A DNA stretch of 16,271 nt. It comes from Deltaproteobacteria bacterium (GTDB taxonomy: Bacteria > Desulfobacterota > Desulfobacteria > C00003060 > C00003106). Positions 1-7,506 of the stretch are shown here, one piece after another. Within the stretch, counting starts at the first letter, position 1. Each line of letters opens with the position of its first letter. The notes below the pieces were generated by a model. It was not told the DNA's origin, searched no databases, and saw only the letters and a list, made by a program, of their open reading frames with translations. Where the stretch lies: assembly GCA_019314005.1 (NCBI GenBank), contig JAFDAE010000047.1, positions 1 through 16,271 on the forward strand. Reading direction: 5' to 3'. The position numbers were made by a program, and so were the translations under genes.

Positions 1-486
1 GCTGCGCATGTTGGATCTTATATGTACCGAGTCAAGCCTCTGTTTTGATATATCTACATTGAACACTTTTGCCAGTGTGTCTGTTGTCTGGTTAAAAATT
101 ATTGAATCCAGTTCATTGTCTATTACGATCTTTCGCATGTTCCAGAGTGTCTTGGGACTCATATATGTGGCATCATCAGAGGGGCTTGTAATATCAAGTG
201 CGTAGTGCCACTGCTCACTGAAGGCAAGTTGACAGAGGGTTTCATCATCGGTAATATCATGTGCCTGCTGGAGGATAATAACGCCAAGCGCCATATAGAG
301 TTCTTTGGTGGGTCTTCCGAATCCCTCGGTAAAATATGGGGCAATTTTATTAACGGGCAGTTCCTGAAGTATATATTCTCTGAATAATCCTGCCCATGAC
401 TGTTCCATGAGTTTCCGTCTTTTGGGTCCCAAGTGGTCCCATGGATCGAAGAGGTAGCCGGTTTTGTGGTCTTTTGTATGAATCAT
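1..486 (-). CDS. IS1182-type transposase, N-terminal part (cut by window edge)
   Basis: Reads without stop from ATG 486 to the window edge, giving the first 162 residues of a DDE transposase. The N-terminus (DPWDHLGPKRR), the DUF772-like helical block around residues 30-100 and the segment KQRLDSVHIRSNMR near residues 148-161 are typical of the IS1182 family. Asp152 in LDSVHI is probably the first residue of the catalytic DDE triad; the rest of the catalytic core lies outside the window. A ribosome site (GCAGGAG) lies 6 bases before ATG 486; ATG 490 is too close to it. The protein would cut and rejoin its own element ends. Whether the full gene is intact cannot be seen here. The family call is from remembered motifs, not a search. 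Confidence 0.85.
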   Translation of the reverse strand, partial: MIHTKDHKTGYLFDPWDHLGPKRRKLMEQSWAGLFREYILQELPVNKIAPYFTEGFGRPTKELYMALGVIILQQAHDITDDETLCQLAFSEQWHYALDITSPSDDATYMSPKTLWNMRKIVIDNELDSIIFNQTTDTLAKVFNVDISKQRLDSVHIRSNMRS

Positions 487-716
487 GCATTTCTCCTGCA
501 ATATATTGATATTACAAGCAGAATCTACTACATTACAGAATGTATTGCAAGAAATAAATGACATAATTGTAAATTATTTTAAATAGTTATTGGATTTGGA
601 CTTTTTACGGGTGCATCAAGGTTTGACAAAGGTTTCACAACAGGCGAGGATACGCACCGGAGAGCCAGTATCCCAGCGACATCTACTCCGTAGACTATCA
701 GTGTAAAAAGATAATT
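487..716. mobile_element. End region of the insertion sequence and spacer to the next gene
   Basis: Non-coding stretch upstream of the transposase start. The first ~100 bases are AT-rich and presumably hold the transposase promoter. The segment GGACTTTTTACGGGTGCATC at about 598-617 resembles the terminal repeats of IS1182-like elements, so the element end is probably near 595-625; beyond it the sequence becomes more GC-rich. The partner terminal repeat and target duplication would be outside the window, so the boundary is an inference. Confidence 0.35.
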
Positions 717-1226
717 ATGACATCGTTAATACATGTTGCGACAGGTATTTTCTTGTTGGTGGGAGGCCGTAAATTCTTCTGGTTTTTCGTGGGCGCGATA
801 GGTTTCATCACCGGCCTTACCTTTGCCGGCCAAATCCTGTCTATCGATTCGCCTGTTATAATATTGGCCGCGGGTATCATACTGGGGATTATTGGCATAG
901 TCATCGCCATCTTCATGCAAGGCTTTGCCATATTTGCAGGCGGTTTTCTCGCGGGCTCTTACATAGCCTACATGATTGTGATTTCTTTCGGACTGATTCC
1001 CCGGGAGCTATTCTGGATCGCGTACATCGCAGGCGGCATCGCCGGGGCCATACTCCTGTTCTTCCTTTTCGATTGGGCCCTTATCGCGCTTTCGTCCATA
1101 GCCGGCGCCTCTATCATTATTGATACCTTTATCCTTGACCCGGAAATTGAGACAGCTATCATCGTTATCCTGGCCCTTTCGGGAATCTTCATTCAGACAA
1201 AACTCCTCTTGAGGGATAAAGCCTGA
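717..1226 (+). CDS. DUF4203-type integral membrane protein
   Basis: 169-residue, very hydrophobic protein with about six to seven predicted membrane helices and glycine-rich helix faces (for example FAGGFLAGSY and IAGGIAGAI). The pattern matches the DUF4203 / TMEM198-like family of small inner-membrane proteins, whose biochemical role is unknown. ATG 717 is used because the membrane segments begin right after it, but no good ribosome site precedes it (only AAAAAGATAATT), so expression may be weak or the start misjudged. It sits alone between the insertion sequence and a convergent terpene synthase gene. No function is claimed beyond a membrane location. Confidence 0.7.
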   Translation: MTSLIHVATGIFLLVGGRKFFWFFVGAIGFITGLTFAGQILSIDSPVIILAAGIILGIIGIVIAIFMQGFAIFAGGFLAGSYIAYMIVISFGLIPRELFWIAYIAGGIAGAILLFFLFDWALIALSSIAGASIIIDTFILDPEIETAIIVILALSGIFIQTKLLLRDKA

Positions 1227-1274
1227 CAGATTGCGAAGCCAACCAATTGACGCTGAGATTGTGAAACCGGGAAC

Positions 1275-1291
1275 CCGCCCCTCAGGGGTGG
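1275..1291. terminator. GC-rich stem-loop between convergent genes
   Basis: CCGCCCC-TCA-GGGGTGG forms a 7-bp stem with one G-U pair and a 3-base loop, located between the ends of the DUF4203 gene and the convergent terpene synthase gene. There is no T-tract on either strand, so it is a weak terminator candidate or a transcription barrier only. Confidence 0.25.
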
Positions 1292-1342
1292 AACTGAGTC
1301 ACCTGAAGGATGCGAAGAAAAAGGGCCATTTTTGGATGAACA

Positions 1343-2398
1343 CTATCTAATCCGCCGATAGATCCACCCATTCAAGTAGAAAAAGGCCGCCGTCCATCCA
1401 CCGAGGCGAATAATCTTTTTAGCCATCCTGCGCACTGATTTCTGCCTGCCCGCTTTTTTGTCCGAGAGATAGATAGCAAACAATCCACGGTTAACCATCT
1501 GATGAAATTTTGAATGGGGTAATCCGGAGATGCTTCTGTCCGCCTGATTAAAAAAGTGCGTCAGCCGCCCCAGCATCTCCTCATCATCCTTGTAATAAGA
1601 ACAGAAATTCAGATCCTTCCCAATGCGGTCTTCTTCCTGATCGATAAGGTAATCCAAAAGAATATGAAGCCCCTGTACCCATGGAAAATAAGCATCTTTT
1701 ACACGCAATGCCAGTTCATCCGAACACTGACCACGAAATGCACAGGCAACAAGGCAAAAGATACCAAGCGTTGAACCGCAACATGCGGAAAATTCATACC
1801 AGCTCATCTCGGGCAATCCGTCCCGATGCATCTCAAACCACTCCTTCAAACGTGGAACACGCTCTTCCACTTTTACATGCTTATATACCTGCAGATCACA
1901 ATAATAACCCGCCAAGTCATGGAGTTCTGAGTAAATGTTACTGTACGAGGGAAGCTTTTCCAATACATTCTGACATGTTTTCACAAGCGATACCAGATAC
2001 CCGCCATCATTCTGTTCGTCCCGAAATCGATAATAATTGACGCTCTCAGCTTTCGGCGTTAAAGCATGAAGCAGCGATTCGTGAAGTGCGCGAAAATCAA
2101 TCGGATCTAGAGATGTACTGCGGTCACACAAATTATCAAGATAGTCACAGATCGTCTGGTAGGCAACAACAAAACGGATGACTTCTCCATGCCTTTCACC
2201 TGCCAGCAATCCATAAACAGATCCCCCCTCACAGTGAAAAGTTTTTGTCTGTATGCTCATCAGCGCCTGTCTTCTGAGCTCCGGATCCGGGATCTGCCTT
2301 GCGCGATTTTTCCACCCACTTAAACAGCGATGAACATCGGGAAGTACATTAAAATAAGCCCTTATCATTATCGCCCATGGAGAGGCCGGTATCATCAT
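1343..2398 (-). CDS. DUF2600 / YtpB-like class I terpene synthase
   Basis: 351 residues, close to the usual length of the DUF2600 family. Its characterised Bacillus member YtpB (tetraprenyl-beta-curcumene synthase) cyclises a C35 prenyl diphosphate. Family hallmarks visible here: the acidic motif DYLDN at residues 85-89 inside AYQTICDYLDNLCDRSTS, the YYRFRDEQNDGGYL block around 122-134, and LLDYLIDQEEDR at 247-258, which probably supplies the second metal-binding site. The protein is mostly helical, as expected for the terpene synthase fold, with a basic C-terminus (KKAGRQKSVRRMAKK) that may contact membrane. GAGGGAG about 9 bases before ATG 2398 supports this start; a second ATG follows immediately. 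No prenyltransferase or second cyclase gene is adjacent, so the product is unknown. Class assignment is confident; substrate chain length is inferred only from the family. Confidence 0.88.
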   Translation of the reverse strand: MMIPASPWAIMIRAYFNVLPDVHRCLSGWKNRARQIPDPELRRQALMSIQTKTFHCEGGSVYGLLAGERHGEVIRFVVAYQTICDYLDNLCDRSTSLDPIDFRALHESLLHALTPKAESVNYYRFRDEQNDGGYLVSLVKTCQNVLEKLPSYSNIYSELHDLAGYYCDLQVYKHVKVEERVPRLKEWFEMHRDGLPEMSWYEFSACCGSTLGIFCLVACAFRGQCSDELALRVKDAYFPWVQGLHILLDYLIDQEEDRIGKDLNFCSYYKDDEEMLGRLTHFFNQADRSISGLPHSKFHQMVNRGLFAIYLSDKKAGRQKSVRRMAKKIIRLGGWTAAFFYLNGWIYRRIR

Positions 2399-2818
2399 CA
2401 GATTAAACTCCCTCGCAGGAATAAACAGATTACTTTTGACAAAATGGTGAAAATCTAACTTTCCACAAAACCGCCTTTTGATGTGTAGAAGAAATACGTT
2501 TGAGTGTCAAGAAAAACGCGTGGCAGGGATGATATGGGTAACCCTGTCGGATAAATTGATTTACATGCAAGAGCCCAACCGGGAATTACTATGAAAAATA
2601 TTTGATCTTTCTAAAACACTACATTAAAAACCGTTGCACCGCGGGCATGAATAATACAGTCGATCATTCACACCAGGGCGCTTTTTTGTTGAAGACTGGG
2701 CTGTTAAATGATAGCTACTCATATTTTTCGTGTACGCACCATCCCAATATTCTTAAAAATATGATATGCACAAAGGTGAATTTGAAAAGACATTAGAGGA
2801 AACGTTTGGATAGAACCC
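2399..2818. other. 420-bp divergent intergenic region
   Basis: Lies between the divergent terpene synthase and pcm genes and should contain both promoters, but I cannot point to a clear -35/-10 pair for either. It is AT-rich, with a small CAGGG...CCCTG inverted repeat near 2524-2546. Short open frames here (for example 2602-2796) have no ribosome site and protein-unlike composition. A 15-codon frame MHKGEFEKTLEETFG (2766-2813) ends just before the pcm start and might be a leader, but has no ribosome site. No surE, which often precedes pcm, is present. Confidence 0.4.
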
Positions 2819-3472
2819 ATGAGCAGGTACAGCAAGCAAAGAACCCGAATGATCAATAACCACCTCATGGCGAGAGGCATTACTGATGAGAGGGTTTTAA
2901 AGACAATGGCAACGGTTCCGAGACATCTTTTTGTAGATGAGGGTATCCGGGACCAGGCATACTCAGACAATCCCCTGCCCATAGGTTCCAGACAGACCAT
3001 TTCCCAGCCTTATATTGTAGGTCTCATGACGGAAGCGCTTGAGCTGAAGGGAACCGAAAAAGTCCTGGAAATAGGAACTGGTTGCGGATATCAGACAGCC
3101 ATCCTGGCAGAACTGGCCGAGAGGGTATTTTCAATCGAAAGAATAGCGTCTCTTGCTTTCAAGGCTCAAAGGACCCTGGATTCGCTCCACTATTACAACA
3201 TATTGATAAGAGCCGGAGACGGAACGTATGGGTGGAGCGAAGAATCTCCGTTCGACGCTATTATCGCTACTGCCGGCGCCCCGAAGATTCCCGAAACTCT
3301 CAAGGAACAGCTGGCTGTCGGGGGAAGACTTGTCATTCCTGTCGGCAGCCAAAGCTCACAGACATTGTTGAAGATCACCCGCCTGTCGGAAAAAACAGAC
3401 GACGTGGAAATAGAAGATCTCTGCGGGTGCCGTTTTGTTGATCTCATAGGGGAACATGGATGGAAGGGTTAA
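2819..3472 (+). CDS. pcm: Protein-L-isoaspartate O-methyltransferase
   Basis: 217 residues, the normal length of this cytosolic repair enzyme, which uses S-adenosylmethionine to methylate isoaspartyl residues in aged proteins so that they can revert to aspartate. Visible signatures: the N-terminal RGITDERVLKTMATVPRHLF block (19-38), substrate-binding TISQPYIVG (60-68), SAM-binding motif I VLEIGTGCGYQTA (82-94), FDAIIATAGAP (145-155) and the C-terminal VGGRLVIPVG (167-176). ATG 2819 matches the family N-terminus although the nearest purine-rich site (AGAGGAAA) is about 17 bases away; ATG 2849 is an alternative. It is the first gene of a closely packed run with the DedA, NlpD-like and metallo-hydrolase genes. 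Confidence 0.95.
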   Translation: MSRYSKQRTRMINNHLMARGITDERVLKTMATVPRHLFVDEGIRDQAYSDNPLPIGSRQTISQPYIVGLMTEALELKGTEKVLEIGTGCGYQTAILAELAERVFSIERIASLAFKAQRTLDSLHYYNILIRAGDGTYGWSEESPFDAIIATAGAPKIPETLKEQLAVGGRLVIPVGSQSSQTLLKITRLSEKTDDVEIEDLCGCRFVDLIGEHGWKG

Positions 3473-3480
3473 CATAGGGT

Positions 3481-4062
3481 ATGCTTAGAAGATTATACGA
3501 TTGGGTTCTTCACTGGGCTGAAACACCCTATGGATCATGGGCGCTGTTTTTCCTTGCGTTGGCGGAGTCGAGTTTTTTCCCCATACCGCCCGATGTTCTG
3601 CTGATCGCGCTGGCAATATCCATCCCGGCCAAATCGTTCAGGTATGCGTTGATATGCTCTATGGGTTCACTTCTCGGCGGTGTTATCGGATATGAGATCG
3701 GATACCAGTTTATGGATCTGATTGGCTTTCGCATAGTTAATTTCTACGGTTTTATAGAGCAATACTACGCGGTGGGCGACCTGTACAACAGGTACAATGC
3801 GTGGGCGGTTGGGATAGCCGGCTTTACACCCATTCCTTACAAGGTCTTTACCATATCGGCAGGCGCATTCAAGATAAATTTCATAATCTTTCTCATCGCT
3901 TCAGCGGTAAGCAGGGCCGCAAGATTTTTTCTTGTAGGGTGGCTGATATATAAATTCGGTCCAACTATTAAACTGTTTATAGATCGTTATTTCAATACCC
4001 TGGCCTTTGTTTTTGTGGCGCTTCTTATCGGAGGTTTCATATTAATTAAGTATCTTCTGTAA
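3481..4062 (+). CDS. DedA-family (YqaA type) inner-membrane protein
   Basis: 193 residues with about five hydrophobic segments. It has the DedA/SNARE-associated (VTT) landmarks: an acidic residue in the first re-entrant segment ESSFFPIPPDVLLIAL (29-44), the glycine-rich LLGGVIGYEIGY (64-75), and the second re-entrant loop GFTPIPYKVFTISAGAF (115-131) followed by an arginine pair SRAAR (143-147). Members are putative proton-coupled lipid flippases affecting envelope integrity; some recycle undecaprenyl phosphate or phosphatidylethanolamine. The short length and sequence are of the YqaA branch. The gene starts 8 bases after the pcm stop with a poor ribosome site (ATAGGGT), suggesting translational coupling. 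The substrate is not predictable here. Confidence 0.88.
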   Translation: MLRRLYDWVLHWAETPYGSWALFFLALAESSFFPIPPDVLLIALAISIPAKSFRYALICSMGSLLGGVIGYEIGYQFMDLIGFRIVNFYGFIEQYYAVGDLYNRYNAWAVGIAGFTPIPYKVFTISAGAFKINFIIFLIASAVSRAARFFLVGWLIYKFGPTIKLFIDRYFNTLAFVFVALLIGGFILIKYLL

Positions 4063-4072
4063 TTGGAGTCCT

Positions 4073-4822
4073 ATGTTACGCGATAAAAAAACTCTCTTCA
4101 TACTTCTCCTTATCCTGTTATTCATCACTGCCTGCGCAACCACGCCAGGTACAGATACAAACGGTGTTTATCACAGGGTGAAAAAGGGTGAAACCCTGTG
4201 GAGAATAGCCCAAACCTACAATTGTGATCTCGATAAACTCGCCGAAGCGAACAACCTGTCTGATAGCCGCATTGAAGCAGGCAGTGTATTATTTATTCCA
4301 GATGTCGCAAGCGCCATTTCCATCAAACCCGGCACAACATCATCACACAAGACACATGATACGATAAAGAAGAAAATCCCTAAAACTGTTCAAAAAAACA
4401 GGGCGTCTGCCTCCAAAAATATACCGGATAAGAAAGCTTCTCAATCTTACAGACCCGGTTTTATATGGCCGGTAAAGGGCAAGGTGTCTTCAAAATTCGG
4501 CATATACAAGGGCATGCGACATAACGGAATCAAGATAAGCGGAAAGGAGGGAACATCCATCCTGGCCTCCGCAGGGGGGACTGTAATACATTCCGCGCCC
4601 ATCAAATATTATGGAGAAACTATTATTATAAAGCATAACAGCACCTATTCGACTGTTTACTCTCACTTAAAGGAGAGGATAGTGCGTGCCGGATCCACCG
4701 TCAGGAAAGGGGAAAAGATAGGACTTCTGGGAAAAGAAGAGAAGACCGGAAAACCCTGTCTGCACTTTGAAATACGATACAAAAACAGGGCCAAAAATCC
4801 CCTGTATTACCTGCCCAAATAA
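4073..4822 (+). CDS. NlpD-like LysM / degenerate M23 lipoprotein
   Basis: 249 residues. The hydrophobic N-terminus ends in a lipobox (ITAC), so Cys21 should be lipidated and the protein anchored to the outer membrane. A LysM peptidoglycan-binding domain spans about 33-76, followed by a basic, Ser/Lys-rich linker (90-127) and an LytM/M23 domain (128-249) ending in NPLYYLPK, very like E. coli NlpD. The M23 zinc site is damaged: the usual HxxxD reads H150-NGI-K154, and the HxH motif reads C229-L-H231. It is therefore probably not an endopeptidase but, like NlpD and EnvC, an activator of cell-separation amidases (inference). Start supported by GGAG five bases before ATG; 10 bases after the DedA stop. 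Confidence 0.88.
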   Translation: MLRDKKTLFILLLILLFITACATTPGTDTNGVYHRVKKGETLWRIAQTYNCDLDKLAEANNLSDSRIEAGSVLFIPDVASAISIKPGTTSSHKTHDTIKKKIPKTVQKNRASASKNIPDKKASQSYRPGFIWPVKGKVSSKFGIYKGMRHNGIKISGKEGTSILASAGGTVIHSAPIKYYGETIIIKHNSTYSTVYSHLKERIVRAGSTVRKGEKIGLLGKEEKTGKPCLHFEIRYKNRAKNPLYYLPK

Positions 4823-4831
4823 GGAGGAACA

Positions 4832-5437
4832 ATGAAACTGAACAATGATATCTATGTTTATGAATGGACCAATCCGCTTGAGAACAACTGTAACAGCTTT
4901 TTCATAGGTGGAAGCGTCCAGGCGCTTATAGACCCTGGCCTCAAGCTGTTTCTTCCAAACCTTTTGAAGAGAATGGAAGAAGATGGAATAGATCCGAAAA
5001 ATATTAAATATATAATAAACACCCATTCACACCCTGATCACTTCGAGGCATCCGAGGCCTTCAACAGCAATGAGAATATAAAGATAGGCCTGCACAAAGA
5101 GGGCATGGGATTCCTGAATGATATAGGTGGGCACATGTATGGAATGTTTGGCTTAGACGCCCCAAAAGTCCGCATAGACATGGTGCTGGAAGAAGGAATC
5201 ATCAGGCTTGGGGATGAAGATTTTGAGATACTGCATGTACCAGGTCACTCGCCGGGATCAATTGCTCTGTATTGGCCTTCCCTGAAAGCTCTTTTCCCGG
5301 GGGATGTGATATTCAATCAGAATGTCGGAAGAACAGATTTTCCCGGAGGTGACAGCGCCCTCTTGAAAGAAAGCATCCTGGCGCTTTCAAAGCTTGACAC
5401 TGATTATTTCCTCCCGGGCTACGCAATAATTCATTAA
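4832..5437 (+). CDS. Metallo-beta-lactamase-fold hydrolase with altered C-terminus
   Basis: 201 residues of a glyoxalase-II-like metallo-beta-lactamase fold. Metal-binding motif THSHPDH is at 64-70 (H65, H67, D69, H70), further ligands are H139 in VPGHSPGS and D158 in FPGDVIF, and the conserved GRTDFPGGD loop is at 166-174. The last ligand, normally the His of the terminal LPGHG motif, is Tyr197 here (FLPGYAIIH), and the protein stops four residues later, whereas relatives usually run on with a short helix. The C-terminus may be truncated by mutation, and two-metal activity may be reduced. A strong site AAGGAGGAAC precedes ATG 4832, nine bases after the NlpD-like gene, so it belongs to that operon. 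Substrate unknown; glutathione or other thioester hydrolysis is only a family guess. Confidence 0.88.
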   Translation: MKLNNDIYVYEWTNPLENNCNSFFIGGSVQALIDPGLKLFLPNLLKRMEEDGIDPKNIKYIINTHSHPDHFEASEAFNSNENIKIGLHKEGMGFLNDIGGHMYGMFGLDAPKVRIDMVLEEGIIRLGDEDFEILHVPGHSPGSIALYWPSLKALFPGDVIFNQNVGRTDFPGGDSALLKESILALSKLDTDYFLPGYAIIH

Positions 5438-5486
5438 AAAGTTCTTGATTTATTTCCGATTCAGGCGTAATCGTGAAAAAGGTTTC

Positions 5487-5502
5487 TATAATGTTCATTA
5501 TA
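5487..5502. promoter_or_regulatory. Palindrome TATAATG-TT-CATTATA overlapping a -10-like box
   Basis: Perfect 7-bp inverted repeat with a 2-base centre, 35 bases before the ATPase start. Its left half contains a consensus -10 hexamer (TATAAT, 5487-5492). No good -35 is seen 16-18 bases upstream, so a promoter would need an activator. The symmetry on the -10 box suggests an operator for a dimeric regulator of the PilT/PilZ pair (inference). Confidence 0.4.
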
Positions 5503-5536
5503 AACTTACAGGAGAGATACTAAATGGGAGGTGCCC

Positions 5537-6757
5537 ATGAACAAGTTCAGCGAAACAGTTCGTGTTGCTGTCAGTCAGGGAGCGTCAGACGTACATCTGT
5601 CAAGTAGTCATTCGGTGGTCACCCGCGTCAAAGGAACAATCCGATTCAACAACAACATAAAATGGACGTCTGACGAAATTGATTCTCTCGTAAAAAAGCT
5701 TCTCCCCGCAGAACGAATTAACATGCTGAGAATACGTCGTTCTGTGGATTACGCAATCACCATAGGTGGTGTGAGATTACGGATAAACATCTTTAATGAA
5801 ACGGGCGGGTTGAGCCTTGCCATCCGGCTCCTGCCGGGAAAGGCACCCTCTATTGACCAATTAAATCTCCATCCGTCTCTTCACCAGATATGTAAACTTC
5901 AGCAGGGTCTCGTCCTGATCTGCGGTGCCACCGGAACGGGAAAAACAACAACCATAGCAGCTATTATAGAAGAAATTAATTCCTCTCGTGCATGTCATAT
6001 TATTACGATTGAAGATCCGATTGAATACCGGTTTCTGTCAAAAAAAGCCTTCATTCAACAACGGGAACTTGGCGATCATACCAATTCCTTCGAACAGGGA
6101 CTCTTGGATTCTCTGAGGGAAGATCCTGATGTAATAGTCATAGGAGAATTAAGAGAAGCTGAAACCATGAGGCTCAGTATAAACGCCGCGGAATCAGGTC
6201 ATCTGGTTATTGCCACCCTTCACGCAACAAATACAGAAGAAGCTATCTATCGTTTGTGTAATTCTGCTCCATTTGAATCCCAGGATGAAATCCGTCACCA
6301 GATCTCGTCCACACTTTCCTGGCTCATTGTCCAGCAGTTGACATATGTAGAAAAAGCCAAATTGAGAGCGCCCTTACTCTCTATACTCCGTGGCACACCG
6401 TCAGTTAAGGCACTCGTCCGCGAAAATAACCTCCAGCAGATTGAGAATGCCATTCAGATGGGGAAGGCTGACGGGATGTTTACACATGATCGATATTTAA
6501 AGGAGTTTCTGGATACACGCACAACTTTTATACCCCCTTCCAATGTATTTCAGCCTTCTGCAGAGACGTTACATACGCCTGCCTATCATTCATCCATTAT
6601 GAAGGATTCTACCTACCATACAGAGGCTCAAGATGCCCAATGGGGAAAGGGCGAAAACATCATAATACGGGAAAGAGACAATCAGACCATTAAAGGATCT
6701 CTTTCTATCGATGATAATGTTTCGATAGAAGAACTTTTTAAAGAATACGAAGACTGA
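5537..6757 (+). CDS. PilT-like pilus/secretion ATPase
   Basis: 406 residues from ATG 5537, chosen because GGGAGG lies 5 bases upstream; an in-frame GTG at 5531 overlaps that site. The N-terminal PAS-like domain starts with ASDVHLSSS (16-24), typical of PilT/PilU. The ATPase core has Walker A GATGTGKTT (130-138), Asp box TIEDPIEY (157-164), Walker B DPDVIVIGE (196-204) and His box GHLVIATLHATN (221-232). These hexameric motors drive retraction of type IV pili at the cytoplasmic side of the inner membrane. The PilT C-terminal AIRNLIRE-type motif is replaced by VKALVREN (290-297), and about 65 extra residues rich in Ser, Thr and charged residues follow the QMGKADGMFTHD segment. It is thus a divergent PilT/PilU relative rather than a canonical PilT. 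The PilZ gene follows after 39 bases. No pilin or pilus assembly genes are in the window. Confidence 0.88.
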   Translation: MNKFSETVRVAVSQGASDVHLSSSHSVVTRVKGTIRFNNNIKWTSDEIDSLVKKLLPAERINMLRIRRSVDYAITIGGVRLRINIFNETGGLSLAIRLLPGKAPSIDQLNLHPSLHQICKLQQGLVLICGATGTGKTTTIAAIIEEINSSRACHIITIEDPIEYRFLSKKAFIQQRELGDHTNSFEQGLLDSLREDPDVIVIGELREAETMRLSINAAESGHLVIATLHATNTEEAIYRLCNSAPFESQDEIRHQISSTLSWLIVQQLTYVEKAKLRAPLLSILRGTPSVKALVRENNLQQIENAIQMGKADGMFTHDRYLKEFLDTRTTFIPPSNVFQPSAETLHTPAYHSSIMKDSTYHTEAQDAQWGKGENIIIRERDNQTIKGSLSIDDNVSIEELFKEYED

Positions 6758-6796
6758 TTCTACCGATAACCCCATTATACGTAGAGAGGTAAAGGC

Positions 6797-7321
6797 ATGA
6801 AAATTCAGAATTCCAGAAAATACTCAAGAGTCAACACATATCTTCCGCTTGAAACACGCCTGGTGCCGCCGGAGGAACAAGAAGACTTAAATCCCCATAT
6901 ATCCAAAGTAGGGATTGTAATCGACGCGGCAACACCACCTGAACTGAAAGACAAGGCCCTGGGTGAATGGTTGAACATCCTGAATGATAAAATGGATTCC
7001 ATTATAAGAGTCCTTTCCTCCGCACATGAAAGTATATCATCCATAGCTTTTGAACCATTGAATATAAGTGGTAATGGAATGAGAATAACATCTAACAAGA
7101 GTTACGATATAGGCAGTGTGGTGGAAATAAAACTAGTGCTTCCTGTTCAGCCATACAAAATCCTTTATCTGTACGGGGAGGTTCTCAGGGTCGAACATAA
7201 TCTCAATGCTTTCAATATTGCACTTAAATTCATAGAAATGAACGACGAAGTAAGAAACGAACTACTTAGTTTTGATTTCAAGAAGCATGGAGAAATCCTC
7301 AAGACAAAAAATCGCTGGTAG
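6797..7321 (+). CDS. PilZ-domain protein with helical insert
   Basis: 174 residues. Both cyclic-di-GMP binding elements of a PilZ domain are seen: RxxxR as R7-KYS-R11 at the N-terminus and NxSxxG as N89-I-S91-GN-G94, followed by the beta-barrel segments IGSVVEIKLVLP and LYLYGEVLRVE. Between the two motifs lie about 75 residues, far more than in ordinary PilZ domains; about 48-82 looks like a long amphipathic helix that could pair as a coiled coil. This recalls the tetrameric PilZ proteins of Xanthomonas, but here the ligand motif is intact. A site AGAGGTAAAGG precedes ATG 6797. The placement behind the PilT-like gene suggests that it relays c-di-GMP levels to that motor (inference). Confidence 0.82.
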   Translation: MKIQNSRKYSRVNTYLPLETRLVPPEEQEDLNPHISKVGIVIDAATPPELKDKALGEWLNILNDKMDSIIRVLSSAHESISSIAFEPLNISGNGMRITSNKSYDIGSVVEIKLVLPVQPYKILYLYGEVLRVEHNLNAFNIALKFIEMNDEVRNELLSFDFKKHGEILKTKNRW

Positions 7322-7506
7322 TCTCATAGAGCGTATGCCTGGTCTATCCATGCATGTATCTTCCTGCCGATTCAAACAACTCATAGTACTCGTCCTGATG
7401 TATCCCGGATATACCCCTTGGAAAACTAACGACTGTGATCACAAAAGTCCACTTGCGCTTCAAACATCATTTTGTTTGTTCTCAGTGAGTATCTTTGATT
7501 TATGCC

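Noticed and set aside
2602..2796. 64-codon plus-strand frame in the intergenic region
   Set aside because: No ribosome site, no recognisable domain, and composition unlike a protein.
2766..2813. 15-codon frame MHKGEFEKTLEETFG just before pcm
   Set aside because: No ribosome site and no family match; kept only as a note.
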